Made by a program: the position numbers and the translations under genes | Shown: one piece after another, positions 1-8,555 of the stretch | Layout of the letters: every line of letters begins with the position of its first letter | How positions within the stretch are numbered: the first letter of the stretch is position 1 | Notes under the pieces: generated by a model | Seen by the model: only the letters and a program-made list of their open reading frames with translations | What the model was told of the DNA's origin: nothing | Database searches by the model: none | Assembly (NCBI GenBank): GCA_019119555.1 | Contig: DWWU01000016.1 | Coordinates: 43,251 to 107,250 of the forward strand | Reading direction: 5' to 3' | DNA: 64,000 bases | Source of the DNA: Candidatus Fusicatenibacter intestinigallinarum | GTDB lineage: Bacteria > Bacillota > Clostridia > Lachnospirales > Lachnospiraceae

Positions 1-10
1 TTTTGTTCAT
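1..10 (-). CDS. 5' end of a gene, probably HU-family DNA-binding protein (partial)
   Basis: On the minus strand an AGGAGG Shine-Dalgarno site (about 18-25) sits at good spacing before an ATG at 8-10, followed by codons for Asn and Lys before the window ends. Only three codons are visible. HU is an inference from the upstream neighbour, since in many Clostridia mazG is followed by the HU gene, and HU proteins often begin Met-Asn-Lys. The start site is well supported; the identity is not. Confidence 0.4.
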
Positions 11-400
11 GAGTAAACTCCTCCTGTGTTTTCTTTCTTGCGATTGTTTTTCAGTCTGCCTGTCTTTGGTCCTCAGCAGCCCGGACACTCTCCGAGACCG
101 CCGCCTCTTTTCTTCGGGAATACGAAATTCCAGCCGAATCCTGATATTCTGGTTCTGCGCATTTTCTGCCATTTCCGATGATTTCCACAGACAACCTCTG
201 CGTCAGTACTTCTGTACAGCTCTGCCGGATCGCTGTACATCCAATAGTATCTGGCATTTGAACCGTGCTTATTCCGGCGATCAGCGCAATATTGGAATTT
301 CCTGACAGAATCGACTCTCTCCATATATATACCGCTTATGCACCTTTTTGTCAAGAAAAATGAGTGTTTTTCGGGGAAAACGTAGTTGCCGTCCAGAGCC

Positions 401-1144
401 TCACATCTCCTGTGATTCCGGACAGTGAACCGGCTTTTCTTCGTCTCTCTGCCTCAGTCTCTTCTCCAATGTATCTTTCAGCGCCTGTTCTCCGTTGATT
501 CCCGACAGCCGGAGAACATTGCTGATTTCATAGAGAATCGCTCCGCCGTCCTCATCCGTCACGGAACCGACCTCCTCCGCTCTCTGCAGCAGTTCCCGGA
601 CTGCCCGGACAGACATGTGGAAATCCGAACCGGTACCGTCGTACTTCTGCATTTTTTTCTGAACCTTCTGCGTGCGGAGCAGCGCCGGAAAACAGTGGGG
701 AACCCGTTCCATCTCTTCCTGGGGCGTCTCGGGAGCTTTTTCTTCCCGCTTCAGCGTCTCCCAGTCTTTCTTCTGCGTTCTTCCCTCCGCATCGGAAAAT
801 ACATGGGGATGGCGATGAATCATTTTCCTTCGGATCCCGTCGGCCACGTCGGCAAATGTAAAAGCATCCTCCTGTCGGCCGATCTCACTGTGGAGCATGA
901 CCTGAAACAGAAGATCCCCCAGTTCCTCCACAAGATCTTCGTCTCCTCCTCCATTTTCCATCGTCGTGACAGCGTCTGCCGTTTCATAGGCCTCCTCGAT
1001 CAGAAACGGTTTCAGAGAGCTGTGTGTCTGCGCACGATCCCAGGGGCATCCGTTCTCTCCGCGCAGCGCTTTTACCACATCATAGAATGCACTGAACGCT
1101 TCCAGCGCCTTCTGTTTCTGTCTGTCTTCTCTTTTCTCATTCAT
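401..1144 (-). CDS. mazG: Nucleoside triphosphate pyrophosphohydrolase MazG
   Basis: This 247-residue protein is of the MazG family, which hydrolyses NTPs and dNTPs to monophosphates and pyrophosphate, a cytoplasmic housecleaning role. The N-terminal half carries the family hallmarks: a GENGCPWDRAQTHSSL stretch, the first acidic motif EEAYE, and the second EELGDLLFQV. The C-terminal half holds a second, weaker MazG-like helical region, as in full-length bacterial MazG. The start is the ATG at 1144, preceded by AAAGGGGA; an upstream in-frame ATG at 1204 has no better ribosome site. A gene starting at position 10 follows in the same direction, so the two may be co-transcribed. Confidence 0.93.
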   Translation of the reverse strand: MNEKREDRQKQKALEAFSAFYDVVKALRGENGCPWDRAQTHSSLKPFLIEEAYETADAVTTMENGGGDEDLVEELGDLLFQVMLHSEIGRQEDAFTFADVADGIRRKMIHRHPHVFSDAEGRTQKKDWETLKREEKAPETPQEEMERVPHCFPALLRTQKVQKKMQKYDGTGSDFHMSVRAVRELLQRAEEVGSVTDEDGGAILYEISNVLRLSGINGEQALKDTLEKRLRQRDEEKPVHCPESQEM

Positions 1145-1247
1145 CTCTGCTGTTTCCCCTTTATCGCCGCAGGGCGAACAGCAAACACTGTCCGCCCTGC
1201 ACATTCCGCATATACCATATACGTTTCCGGAAATCTCTGTTATTGTT

Positions 1248-2981
1248 TTACATCATTTTGTTAATCATATCCAGAACTTCCTGTCCCAGCTTCTCAGACT
1301 TCGCGTCTGCATCCTCCAGAGAAGTTCCTTTTACGCCGTAATAGAATTTTACCTTCGGCTCTGTTCCGGACGGACGAACGCACAGCCATGCATCATCAGT
1401 CATATCGAAATAGAGCACGTTGGATTTCGGAAGGCCTGTTGTGGTAACCTCTCTGGTCGCCAGATCCGTAACCGTATCTTCCTTGTAATCACGGAAGGAA
1501 GTAACTTTATAATCGCCCACCTGTGTCGGCGGATTCTTTCTCAGTGTATCCATGATCTCCTGAATTTTCGCCAGTCCTTCGATGCCTTTCAGCGTGATGG
1601 ACTTGATGCTGTCTTTGTAATAGCCGTAACGCTCATACAGCTCGATCATCGCATCCCACAGAGTCATGTTTTTCGTCTTATAGTATGCCGCGCACTCACA
1701 CAGCGCCATCGTCGCAACGATCGCATCCTTGTCTCTCGCATGCGTTCCGATCAGACAGCCGTAGCTCTCTTCAAATCCGAACAGATACGTGCCTTTTCCG
1801 CTTGTCTCAAATCCGAGAATCTGCTGTCCGATATATTTGAATCCCGTCAGCACTTCGATCAGACGCACACCGTAATATTTCGCAATCGCATCCGCCATGT
1901 TCGTCGTAACGATCGTCTTGATCAGCGCACCGTCCTCCGGCAGTCCCTGCAGTTCTTTTTTCTGTCCGATCTCATAATCAGCCAGCAGGCATCCGGACAT
2001 ATTTCCGGTCAGAGAATGATACTCGCCGGTCTTGGAATCCTTTACATAAACGCCGAGACGGTCTGCATCCGGGTCTGTCGCAAGTACCAGATCCGCATCC
2101 ACTTCCTTCGCCAGCTTCAGACCCAGCGTAAATGCCTCCGCAGCCTCCGGATTCGGGTAGCTTACCGTCGGGAAATCGCCGTCCGGAAGCTCCTGCTCCG
2201 GCACAACATAAACGTTCTCAAATCCCAGCTCTTTCAGCACACGGCGCGCCGGAATGTTTCCGGTTCCATGCAGCGGGGAATACACGATCTTCAGTTCTTT
2301 CGCCATGGCCTGAATGGAATCCATATGAAGCACCTGGCTCTTCAGCTCCTCAATATAGGAATCGTCAATTGCCTGTCCGATCACTTCATAAAGACCGGCA
2401 GCGACAGCGTCCTCCCTGGACATGGTCTTTGTGGTACTGTAATCGGTGATTGCCTTTACCTCGGCCATAATTCCCGTGTCATGGGGCGGGGTAATCTGTG
2501 CGCCGTCTTCCCAGTACACTTTATATCCGTTGTACTCCGGCGGATTGTGGCTGGCTGTGATGTTGATTCCTGCAATACAGCCAAGCTTTCTTACTGCATA
2601 GGAAAGCTCCGGCGTCGGACGTAAGGATTCGAAGATATATGCCTTGATTCCGTTGGCAGCCAGGCACAGGGCTGCTTCATTGGCAAATTCCGGAGACATA
2701 TGACGGGAATCATAGGCAATCGCCACACCTTTGCTCTGTCCGTTCACAGATGCAATATAGTTCGCCAGACCCTGGGTCGCCTTGCGCACTACATAAATAT
2801 TCATGCGATTGGTTCCCGCACCGATTACACCGCGCAGACCTGCGGTTCCGAACTCGAGTTCTGTGTAAAAACGCTCCTTTATCTCATTCTCATCATCCGC
2901 AATCCCGCGCAGTTCCGCTTTGGTATCCTCATCGAAATAAGGATTGTTCAACCATGATTCGTAAATTTCCTTGTAATCCAT
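1248..2981 (-). CDS. pgcA: Alpha-phosphoglucomutase/phosphomannomutase
   Basis: A 577-residue enzyme of the alpha-D-phosphohexomutase superfamily that interconverts hexose 1- and 6-phosphates, mainly glucose phosphates, in the cytoplasm. The active-site serine loop is visible as TASHNPPEYNGYK, the metal-binding loop as DPDADRLG, the sugar-specificity loop as GFEESYG, and the phosphate-binding C-terminal loop as RPSGTEPK. Length matches Firmicute PgcA. A GGAGG site lies just before the ATG. It supplies UDP-glucose precursors and links glycogen or galactose use to glycolysis. The gene lies upstream of mazG with a gap of about 100 bp. Confidence 0.95.
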   Translation of the reverse strand: MDYKEIYESWLNNPYFDEDTKAELRGIADDENEIKERFYTELEFGTAGLRGVIGAGTNRMNIYVVRKATQGLANYIASVNGQSKGVAIAYDSRHMSPEFANEAALCLAANGIKAYIFESLRPTPELSYAVRKLGCIAGINITASHNPPEYNGYKVYWEDGAQITPPHDTGIMAEVKAITDYSTTKTMSREDAVAAGLYEVIGQAIDDSYIEELKSQVLHMDSIQAMAKELKIVYSPLHGTGNIPARRVLKELGFENVYVVPEQELPDGDFPTVSYPNPEAAEAFTLGLKLAKEVDADLVLATDPDADRLGVYVKDSKTGEYHSLTGNMSGCLLADYEIGQKKELQGLPEDGALIKTIVTTNMADAIAKYYGVRLIEVLTGFKYIGQQILGFETSGKGTYLFGFEESYGCLIGTHARDKDAIVATMALCECAAYYKTKNMTLWDAMIELYERYGYYKDSIKSITLKGIEGLAKIQEIMDTLRKNPPTQVGDYKVTSFRDYKEDTVTDLATREVTTTGLPKSNVLYFDMTDDAWLCVRPSGTEPKVKFYYGVKGTSLEDADAKSEKLGQEVLDMINKMM

Positions 2982-3091
2982 TTCGTACCTCCAATGATTT
3001 CCTGAATACTTTCAGTTTTTCCTTTGAGCAACAGTTCCGCCCCTTTCCGTTGAACAGTCGCTCTTTAAGTTACATTCTACCAAAAAATCAT

Positions 3092-4069
3092 TCAGAAATC
3101 CATATTATTTATAAAATTTAGCCAGCTTTTCTTCTGAGTTCTTATCTGTTCCAGCTTCTCAACATTCTTTTTTGACATCCAGGCTTTTTTCCCCACATAA
3201 TAATGATTGGCCAGCTTCCAGTATTTCCACGGATAAGACAGACGAATCCGAAGATTCTCCCGTTCCGCGTCCTCCAACGGGCGCTCTCTACCGTACGCTT
3301 CCAGAATTTCCGCGCCGATCTGCAGATCCCAGTTATGTTTTTCGAGAATCTTCCGCATAAACTGATACAGATCCGCTTCGGGCAGATCAAAATTCCATTT
3401 GTCAAAGTGAATGACCGTATCCTGTCCGTTTCCGCAGAACAGAATATTGTGCTGGTTAAACTCTCCATGACAGACACAGCCGTCCCGCCGCGCCTGTTCC
3501 CGGAGCTGCTCATAGCCGGAACCCTTCAGCGCCTCCACCGCCGCCTCCCCCTGTTCCAGAAACTCCTCCGCACTGGAAAAGAGCAGTTTTTCAAAGGTGT
3601 TTCTCTTCTGTTTTCCGGAAATATATTTCCGGATTTTCCGGATCTCCGCATTATGGCGGGCACACTCGCTGATCAGCGATTCCTTCTCATATTCCTTCCG
3701 GAGCGGCAGGTGGGCTGCCTTATGTAAACGCGCCATTGCGGCGGCGGCTCTTCGGATTTCCGGAACGCTGCGCGTATCGCATTCTTTTCCGGGATACCAC
3801 TCTCTCACCACATAAAACAATCCGTCCTCTCCCTGGGAAACCAGTTCCCCCGCTTCGTTGCGCACCGGGCAGTCCGTCTGCACCGCTCCGGAACGGGCGA
3901 TCTGTTCCTGGAGCTGGCACTGAAGCTCCAGCTTGTTTCTGGCCCCTCCGAATTCCTGGATGCTCTTCCATCCCGTCTCTGTCTCACACAGCATGGCCCC
4001 GCGGCCGCGGCAGACGGTTCTGGCGGTCAGGCCGTACTGACTCAATACTCCCACTCCGTTGTCGTACAA
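3092..4069 (-). CDS. CotS-family spore coat protein (kinase-like fold)
   Basis: The 325 residues match the CotS/YsxE group of spore coat proteins, which adopt an aminoglycoside-phosphotransferase-like fold. The phosphotransferase-type catalytic loop reads CHGEFNQHNILF, followed by VIHFDKWNFDLPEADLYQF, where the Asp corresponds to the metal-binding residue of the kinase DFG-like position. The N-terminal lobe contains LSQYGLTA, typical of the family. In known relatives the protein is assembled into the spore coat; whether it phosphorylates anything is unknown. Its presence supports an endospore-forming host. The start is the first ATG; other CotS genes often occur in clusters but this one stands alone. 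Confidence 0.82.
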   Translation of the reverse strand: MYDNGVGVLSQYGLTARTVCRGRGAMLCETETGWKSIQEFGGARNKLELQCQLQEQIARSGAVQTDCPVRNEAGELVSQGEDGLFYVVREWYPGKECDTRSVPEIRRAAAAMARLHKAAHLPLRKEYEKESLISECARHNAEIRKIRKYISGKQKRNTFEKLLFSSAEEFLEQGEAAVEALKGSGYEQLREQARRDGCVCHGEFNQHNILFCGNGQDTVIHFDKWNFDLPEADLYQFMRKILEKHNWDLQIGAEILEAYGRERPLEDAERENLRIRLSYPWKYWKLANHYYVGKKAWMSKKNVEKLEQIRTQKKSWLNFINNMDF

Positions 4070-4175
4070 GGATAGCTCCCCCTTTTCGATTTCGTCTTAC
4101 TATAAGTATGCGGGGATGTGAGAAAAAATGTTAGCGAGACCAGGCGTACCCCAGGAAGGATTTTTCAGTTCTGCT

Positions 4176-4850
4176 CTAAACCGGCAGCTTCTGCATCCTG
4201 CTCCGAATCGCACGCATCAGGCAGCTGACCACGTAGTAGGTGGTTTCGTAATGCATATAGCGCAGGGTGTTTTCATCGAAGAGAACCGACAGCTGGGCGG
4301 GAAACTCTTCGTCGGAGAGATAAAACCGCAGGCGCACGGGATAAAACGGATAAACGGGAATTTCATAACCGATATCGCCGCAGGGAATTTCCTTTCCGCC
4401 CAGCTCCCGGCAGGCAGCCTGATATGCGGCGGGATTTCCGTCAAAGTATCGGGCGTCCTCCGTCACGGCATTGTCTCCCAGCCCGTTGTTCTGTCCCACG
4501 CCCGGCAGGCTGTTGACCAGACACCAGCGGCCGCTGAGCGCCGCGTCGGGTTTTGCGTAGCAGAGAATGTCGTAGATGGATAACGCCTCCATATAATCTG
4601 CCGGTTCCGGCTGCAGCATCTCTGTCTTTCCCGACGTCGTCGGGATCAGCCGTTCCACCTCGCCGGACTGGCGGTTGACCCGGTATTCCGTTCCGATAAA
4701 CGGAAGATACAGAAATTCCCTGTCGTATTTCAGAGAAAAGCGGCGGATCATGGCTTCCTGATCGTATTTCAGAAATTCCGGGCGAATTTTTTCCTTCGCA
4801 TATTCGTAATTGTTTCTTCGTTCCTTATTTGACTCTCTGTTTGTCTTCAA
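4176..4850 (-). CDS. DUF3786 domain protein
   Basis: A protein of about 224 residues resembling the DUF3786 family of anaerobes, whose function is unknown. The characteristic core is visible around residues 35-200: a YDREFLYLPFIG segment, then a long stretch with YDILCYAK and a C-terminal part rich in aromatic residues. No signal peptide or membrane segment is seen. A TTG start at 4850 is chosen because GGAGG lies about 11 bases upstream; the longer frame from 4925 would overlap cca by 29 bases. It lies 46 bp downstream of cca in the same direction and is probably co-transcribed. Family assignment is from memory of motifs. Confidence 0.7.
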   Translation of the reverse strand: MKTNRESNKERRNNYEYAKEKIRPEFLKYDQEAMIRRFSLKYDREFLYLPFIGTEYRVNRQSGEVERLIPTTSGKTEMLQPEPADYMEALSIYDILCYAKPDAALSGRWCLVNSLPGVGQNNGLGDNAVTEDARYFDGNPAAYQAACRELGGKEIPCGDIGYEIPVYPFYPVRLRFYLSDEEFPAQLSVLFDENTLRYMHYETTYYVVSCLMRAIRSRMQKLPV

Positions 4851-4896
4851 TGTTACATTTTCCTCCTGGCAGACCAGAGGGCAATCCCGACGCATC

Positions 4897-6234
4897 TCAG
4901 ATGCGCTCCAGGTATCCTCTGGCAAATTTCTTCAGAATTTCCGGATCGTTGCGGGACGGCTCCTCCAGCACTTCATACAGCGCCGCTTTCAGCACCTCTC
5001 CGATCACCGGTCCCGGACTCGCTCCCAGGTCGACCACATCCTGTCCCTTCAGCTTCAGATCCTTCAGGCTGAGGCACTGGTTTTCTTCCAGGATCTTCCG
5101 GCTGACCCGCCGCACCTTCTCAATCCGTTCCAGTTTCTCCTTCCGCCGGTATTCACTCTGTGCCATCGCATCCGCATACTGCACATCCATCAACAGACGG
5201 AAAAGTTCCGGCGTAATACGGCTCATAATCCGCCGTACTGCCTTCTCCTCCGCGTTCATTCTGCAGTCATGCCACTGAATCAGTACGGTTACCTTCCGTA
5301 TCGTATCATTGTCAAACTTCAGCCGTCTCAGAATTTCCTTCGCCAACTCCACGCCTGCCCGTCCATGCCCCTTGAAATGGTCCACGCCTTCTTCATCTGT
5401 GGTGCGGCATTTTGGTTTTCCCATATCGTGAAGCAGCATGGTCCAGCGCAGCACCCTGTCGGCAGGAACGTAGCGCAGGCTCTCCAATGTGTGCCCGCCG
5501 ACGCTGAAGCGGTGGTGCGGGTTGTTCTGAGGCGTCTTCATCAGCAGATCAAACTCCGGAAGCACAATTTCTGTAATCCCCGCCTCCCAGGCGTTTCGAA
5601 GATATTCCGGCCGGTCGGAAACCAGAAGCTTTGTCAGTTCCACGGCGATTCGCTCCGCACTGATCTGTCTCAGTGAAGGAGCAAGCTTCCGGGCTGCGGT
5701 TCTGGTTTCTTCTTCGATCTGAAATCCCAACTGAGCGCTGAATCTGAACGCCCGGAGAATCCTCAGAGCGTCTTCCCCGAACCGTTCCTCAGGGTTGCCA
5801 ACACAGCGGATCCTCTTTTTCTGAAGGTCATCTATCCCGCCGTACAGATCCACCAGGCCGGACTGGTCGTTATAGGCCATCGCGTTGATTGTGAAATCAC
5901 GGCGCTTCAGATCTTCATCCAGATTCCGGGTGAATTCCACCTGCTTCGGATGCCTGGAATCCTCATACTCTCCGTCGATCCGATAAGTCGTCACCTCATG
6001 GGCGCGGCTGCCGGCAAGCACAGTCACTGTGCCGTGCTTCAGCCCGGTATCCACAGTCTTCTGAAAAATTTTCTTTACCTCATATGGCGTCGCCGATGTG
6101 GTAATATCCCAGTCGTCCGGCGTACGCCCCAGAATACTGTCCCTGACGCAGCCCCCCACAGCATAAGCCTCGTATCCTCTCGCCTGCAGACTGTCGATGA
6201 CCATTTTCACACTGGCCGGAAGTTTTATCTTCAA
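4897..6234 (-). CDS. cca: CCA tRNA nucleotidyltransferase (HD-domain type)
   Basis: About 445 residues forming a class II CCA-adding enzyme that builds or repairs the CCA 3' end of tRNAs. The nucleotidyltransferase head shows VGGCVRDSILGRTPDDWDI with the catalytic Asp pair, then RRDFTINAMAY and GNPEERFGEDALRILRAFRF, which are the family's neck motifs. A C-terminal HD domain is present (LLHDMGKP with HFKGH). The tRNA-fMet gene at 39972 has no encoded CCA, so such an enzyme is needed. The start is a TTG at 6234 behind AAAGGAG; an in-frame ATG at 6279 lacks a comparable site. Confidence 0.95.
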   Translation of the reverse strand: MKIKLPASVKMVIDSLQARGYEAYAVGGCVRDSILGRTPDDWDITTSATPYEVKKIFQKTVDTGLKHGTVTVLAGSRAHEVTTYRIDGEYEDSRHPKQVEFTRNLDEDLKRRDFTINAMAYNDQSGLVDLYGGIDDLQKKRIRCVGNPEERFGEDALRILRAFRFSAQLGFQIEEETRTAARKLAPSLRQISAERIAVELTKLLVSDRPEYLRNAWEAGITEIVLPEFDLLMKTPQNNPHHRFSVGGHTLESLRYVPADRVLRWTMLLHDMGKPKCRTTDEEGVDHFKGHGRAGVELAKEILRRLKFDNDTIRKVTVLIQWHDCRMNAEEKAVRRIMSRITPELFRLLMDVQYADAMAQSEYRRKEKLERIEKVRRVSRKILEENQCLSLKDLKLKGQDVVDLGASPGPVIGEVLKAALYEVLEEPSRNDPEILKKFARGYLERI

Positions 6235-6356
6235 TTCCTTTTCACTCCTTTGTCTCTTTCTTTCCGTCCCGGTTCTCACAGGGAACGACAGCCTGTACGG
6301 AAATCCCCTTCCCGGGCATTTCTCATACAGGCTGTATGTATAGCGGCAGATTTCTG

Positions 6357-6450
6357 GTAACAGTTCAGCCAGCTGAACTGTTACGGCATCCGGCCATTGA
6401 AAATCGCTACGCGATGGACCGGATGCCCACAGGCACTATGCTTTCACATG
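6357..6450 (-). repeat. R1 palindromic element, truncated copy
   Basis: Begins with the 28-bp terminal palindrome (arms GTAACAGTTCAGC/GCTGAACTGTTAC), then the CATCCGGCC hairpin with an ATCGC loop stem. The distal GGTCTGTGCA hairpin and last terminal repeat are missing. It ends within two bases of the dCMP deaminase stop codon, so the gene's 3' end may have been formed by this insertion or a later deletion. Confidence 0.85.
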
Positions 6451-6451
6451 G

Positions 6452-6940
6452 TCAGAGACTGACCTCCACTTTTCTGCCGGTGCTCTGGTAACGATAGTAC
6501 CTTACTCCTGCCGCATCCATCATTCTCTTGGACGCAATCACGCCATCGGTGTCCGCATACTTGTCGCATTCATAAATTACCGTGCGGATTCCCGACTGTA
6601 TGATCGCCTTTGCACATTCATTGCACGGGAACAGGGTCACATAAATCTTGGCGCCCTCCAGGCTTCCTCCCCGGTAATTAAGAATCGCATTCAGCTCGCT
6701 GTGCGTGCTGTACAGATACTTGCTTTTCAGGGGGTCTTCCGCGTCCCTGGCCCACGGAAACTCGTCGTCGGAGCATCCGATGGGGAACCCGTTATATCCC
6801 ATGGATAAAATTTTGTTGTCCGCGCTGACAATGCAGGCGCCCACCTGCGTATGGGGATCCTTGGAGCGCAGTCCGGAAAGCTTTGCGACTCCCATAAAAT
6901 ATTCGTCCCATGTCAGATAATCCTGTCTTTTACCAGTCAT
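6452..6940 (-). CDS. Deoxycytidylate (dCMP) deaminase, ComEB type
   Basis: A 162-residue zinc deaminase that converts dCMP to dUMP for dTTP synthesis. The zinc-binding and proton-shuttle motif reads STHSELNAI, with the two zinc cysteines in FPCNECAKAI. The N-terminal TWDEYFMGVAKLSGLRSKDP and TQVGA are typical of this enzyme. The start at 6940 has GGAAGGAGA immediately upstream; the longer frame from 6994 overlaps the upp stop and lacks a site. It is the last gene of the sua5-ywlE-rpiB-upp cluster. Together with upp it forms a pyrimidine salvage pair. Confidence 0.94.
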   Translation of the reverse strand: MTGKRQDYLTWDEYFMGVAKLSGLRSKDPHTQVGACIVSADNKILSMGYNGFPIGCSDDEFPWARDAEDPLKSKYLYSTHSELNAILNYRGGSLEGAKIYVTLFPCNECAKAIIQSGIRTVIYECDKYADTDGVIASKRMMDAAGVRYYRYQSTGRKVEVSL

Positions 6941-6993
6941 GCCTCTCCTTCCTTTCCGTCGGCAGCAGTCGTCTGACCGGACGGCTGCTCCCA

Positions 6994-7623
6994 TTATTTT
7001 GTCCCGAAAATACGGTCTCCGGCATCTCCCAGTCCCGGTACGATATAGCCGTGATCATTCAGCCGGTCATCCAGTGCGCCGATAAAGAGATCCACATCCG
7101 GATGTTCCTCCTGCATCCGCTTCACTCCCTCCGGAGCCGCAATGATACACATAAAGTGAAGCTTCTTCGCACCCTTCTGTTTCAGCATCGTAATAGCCGC
7201 TGTCGCAGAGCCGCCGGTCGCCAGCATAGGATCCGTCACAAATACCTCTCTGCTTGCAATATCCGACGGGAGCTTGCAGTAGTACTCCACCGGCTCCAGG
7301 GTTGCAGGATCCCGGTACAAACCGATATGTCCGACCTTTGCCGCGGGAATCATCGCCAGCATACCCTCAACCATTCCGAGGCCGGCGCGCAGAATCGGCA
7401 CAACCGCCATCTTCTTTCCCGCAAGCTGGCGGGCCGTCATCCTGCTGATCGGCGTCTCAATCTCCACCGGCTCCAGCGGCAGATCCCTGGTCGCTTCGTA
7501 GCACATCAGCATCGCAACCTCGCTGATCATTTCTCTGAACTCTTTGGAACTTGTGTCTTTTCTGCGGATAATTCCGATTTTATGCTGGATCAGCGGATGA
7601 TCCATGACGATTGTCTTTGCCAT
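6994..7623 (-). CDS. upp: Uracil phosphoribosyltransferase
   Basis: A 209-residue enzyme that makes UMP from uracil and PRPP. The PRPP-binding loop reads [17 protein letters not shown], and the C-terminal uracil-binding segment reads [16 protein letters not shown], both diagnostic. The start at 7623 follows GGAGGA closely; an earlier ATG at 7644 is rejected because this site lies between them. It lies 27 bp after rpiB, as in the B. subtilis ywl-glyA-upp region, which supports an operon. Confidence 0.97.
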   Translation of the reverse strand: MAKTIVMDHPLIQHKIGIIRRKDTSSKEFREMISEVAMLMCYEATRDLPLEPVEIETPISRMTARQLAGKKMAVVPILRAGLGMVEGMLAMIPAAKVGHIGLYRDPATLEPVEYYCKLPSDIASREVFVTDPMLATGGSATAAITMLKQKGAKKLHFMCIIAAPEGVKRMQEEHPDVDLFIGALDDRLNDHGYIVPGLGDAGDRIFGTK

Positions 7624-7650
7624 TTTTTCCTCCTCCCGACGCATTCTGTT

Positions 7651-8082
7651 TTACAGTTCCTCAATCAGACGAATCCTTCTCTGATGGCGCTCCTCGCCGG
7701 AAAACGGTGTGTTGAGGAAAGTCTCCACGATCTTCACCGCCAGTCCCGGTCCGACCACTCGGCCTCCCATTGCCAGAATATTTGCATCATTGTGCAGGCG
7801 GGTCGCTTCCGCGCTGAAGCAGTCGCTACAGAGGGCCGCGCGAATTCCCGGCATCTTATTGGCAGCGATGGATATTCCGATTCCTGTTCCGCAGATCAGA
7901 ATTCCCTTATCGCAGCTGCCGTCAAGAACAGCGTTTCCAACCTTTCTTGCATAGACCGGATAATCCACCGCCTCTGTGCTGTGACATCCGAAATCCTTAT
8001 ACTCCAGTCCCTTACTGTCCAGATATGCCTTTACCTCCTGCATCAGTTCATATCCGCCATGATCACATCCAAGCGCTATCAT
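7651..8082 (-). CDS. rpiB: Ribose 5-phosphate isomerase B
   Basis: 143 residues of the RpiB/LacAB family, interconverting ribose 5-phosphate and ribulose 5-phosphate. The N-terminus MIALGCDHGGYEL contains the Asp-His phosphate-contact residues, and CGTGIGISIAANK supplies the anion hole with its preceding cysteine. C-terminal residues include RHQRRI, matching the phosphate-binding Arg region. The ATG overlaps the stop of the preceding phosphatase-like gene by four bases, a sign of translational coupling. LacA/B roles in tagatose metabolism are unlikely because no lac genes are present. Confidence 0.95.
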   Translation of the reverse strand: MIALGCDHGGYELMQEVKAYLDSKGLEYKDFGCHSTEAVDYPVYARKVGNAVLDGSCDKGILICGTGIGISIAANKMPGIRAALCSDCFSAEATRLHNDANILAMGGRVVGPGLAVKIVETFLNTPFSGEERHQRRIRLIEEL

Positions 8083-8540
8083 CGTCTCAGTTCCTCCTCA
8101 TTCAGTTTTTCCACAATGCCGGAAATGATGTTTTCCAGCATTTCATAACATTTACCATATGACGTCAACGGTTCTCCAAACACCGGTTCCACCTCTTTTT
8201 CCATCTGGAGAAACTCCGAGATGGTATAGATGTCCTCCGCATCCGGATACTCTTCCCGGATCTTATCTCTCTGCGCTTCCTCCATGGTCAGAATCAGATT
8301 GCCTTCCTGCAGATCCTCTGAGGAAAACGCAGTGGACGCATGGCCTTTGGCGGAATAACCGTTGCTGATCAGAACTGCCTCTGCCTTTTGATTGATGGGC
8401 TGCGAGAACAGAACAACCAGCCCCCGGGAATCAATCTCTATCGGACGAAACAGCGGCTTCGTCTTCATGATCACCTTTGCCATCGGCGCCCTGGATGTGT
8501 CGTCTGCATCCACAAAAATCAGCTTTTTATACAATTTCAC
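8079..8540 (-). CDS. Low-molecular-weight phosphatase-like protein lacking the catalytic cysteine (YwlE homologue)
   Basis: 153 residues with the fold signature of low-molecular-weight protein tyrosine/arginine phosphatases. Its position between sua5 and rpiB is the same as ywlE in B. subtilis, a protein-arginine phosphatase. The active-site loop, normally Cys-x5-Arg-Ser near residue 10, reads FVDADDTSRAPMA, so the nucleophilic cysteine position is Asp while the Arg is retained. The C-terminal general-acid region, usually Asp-Pro, reads EPVFGEPLTSYGKC with no Asp-Pro. The frame is otherwise intact and coupled to rpiB, so it is probably a folded but catalytically dead or repurposed protein. 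Confidence 0.8.
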   Translation of the reverse strand: MKLYKKLIFVDADDTSRAPMAKVIMKTKPLFRPIEIDSRGLVVLFSQPINQKAEAVLISNGYSAKGHASTAFSSEDLQEGNLILTMEEAQRDKIREEYPDAEDIYTISEFLQMEKEVEPVFGEPLTSYGKCYEMLENIISGIVEKLNEEELRR

Positions 8541-8555
8541 GTTCCTTACCTCTGC

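Noticed and set aside
1..400. Open frames on both strands at 3-354
   Set aside because: None has a ribosome site or recognisable domain; apart from the partial gene start at position 10 the stretch looks non-coding.
7651..8082. Galactose 6-phosphate isomerase subunit (LacB)
   Set aside because: No tagatose pathway genes are near, and synteny with sua5, ywlE and upp is that of rpiB.
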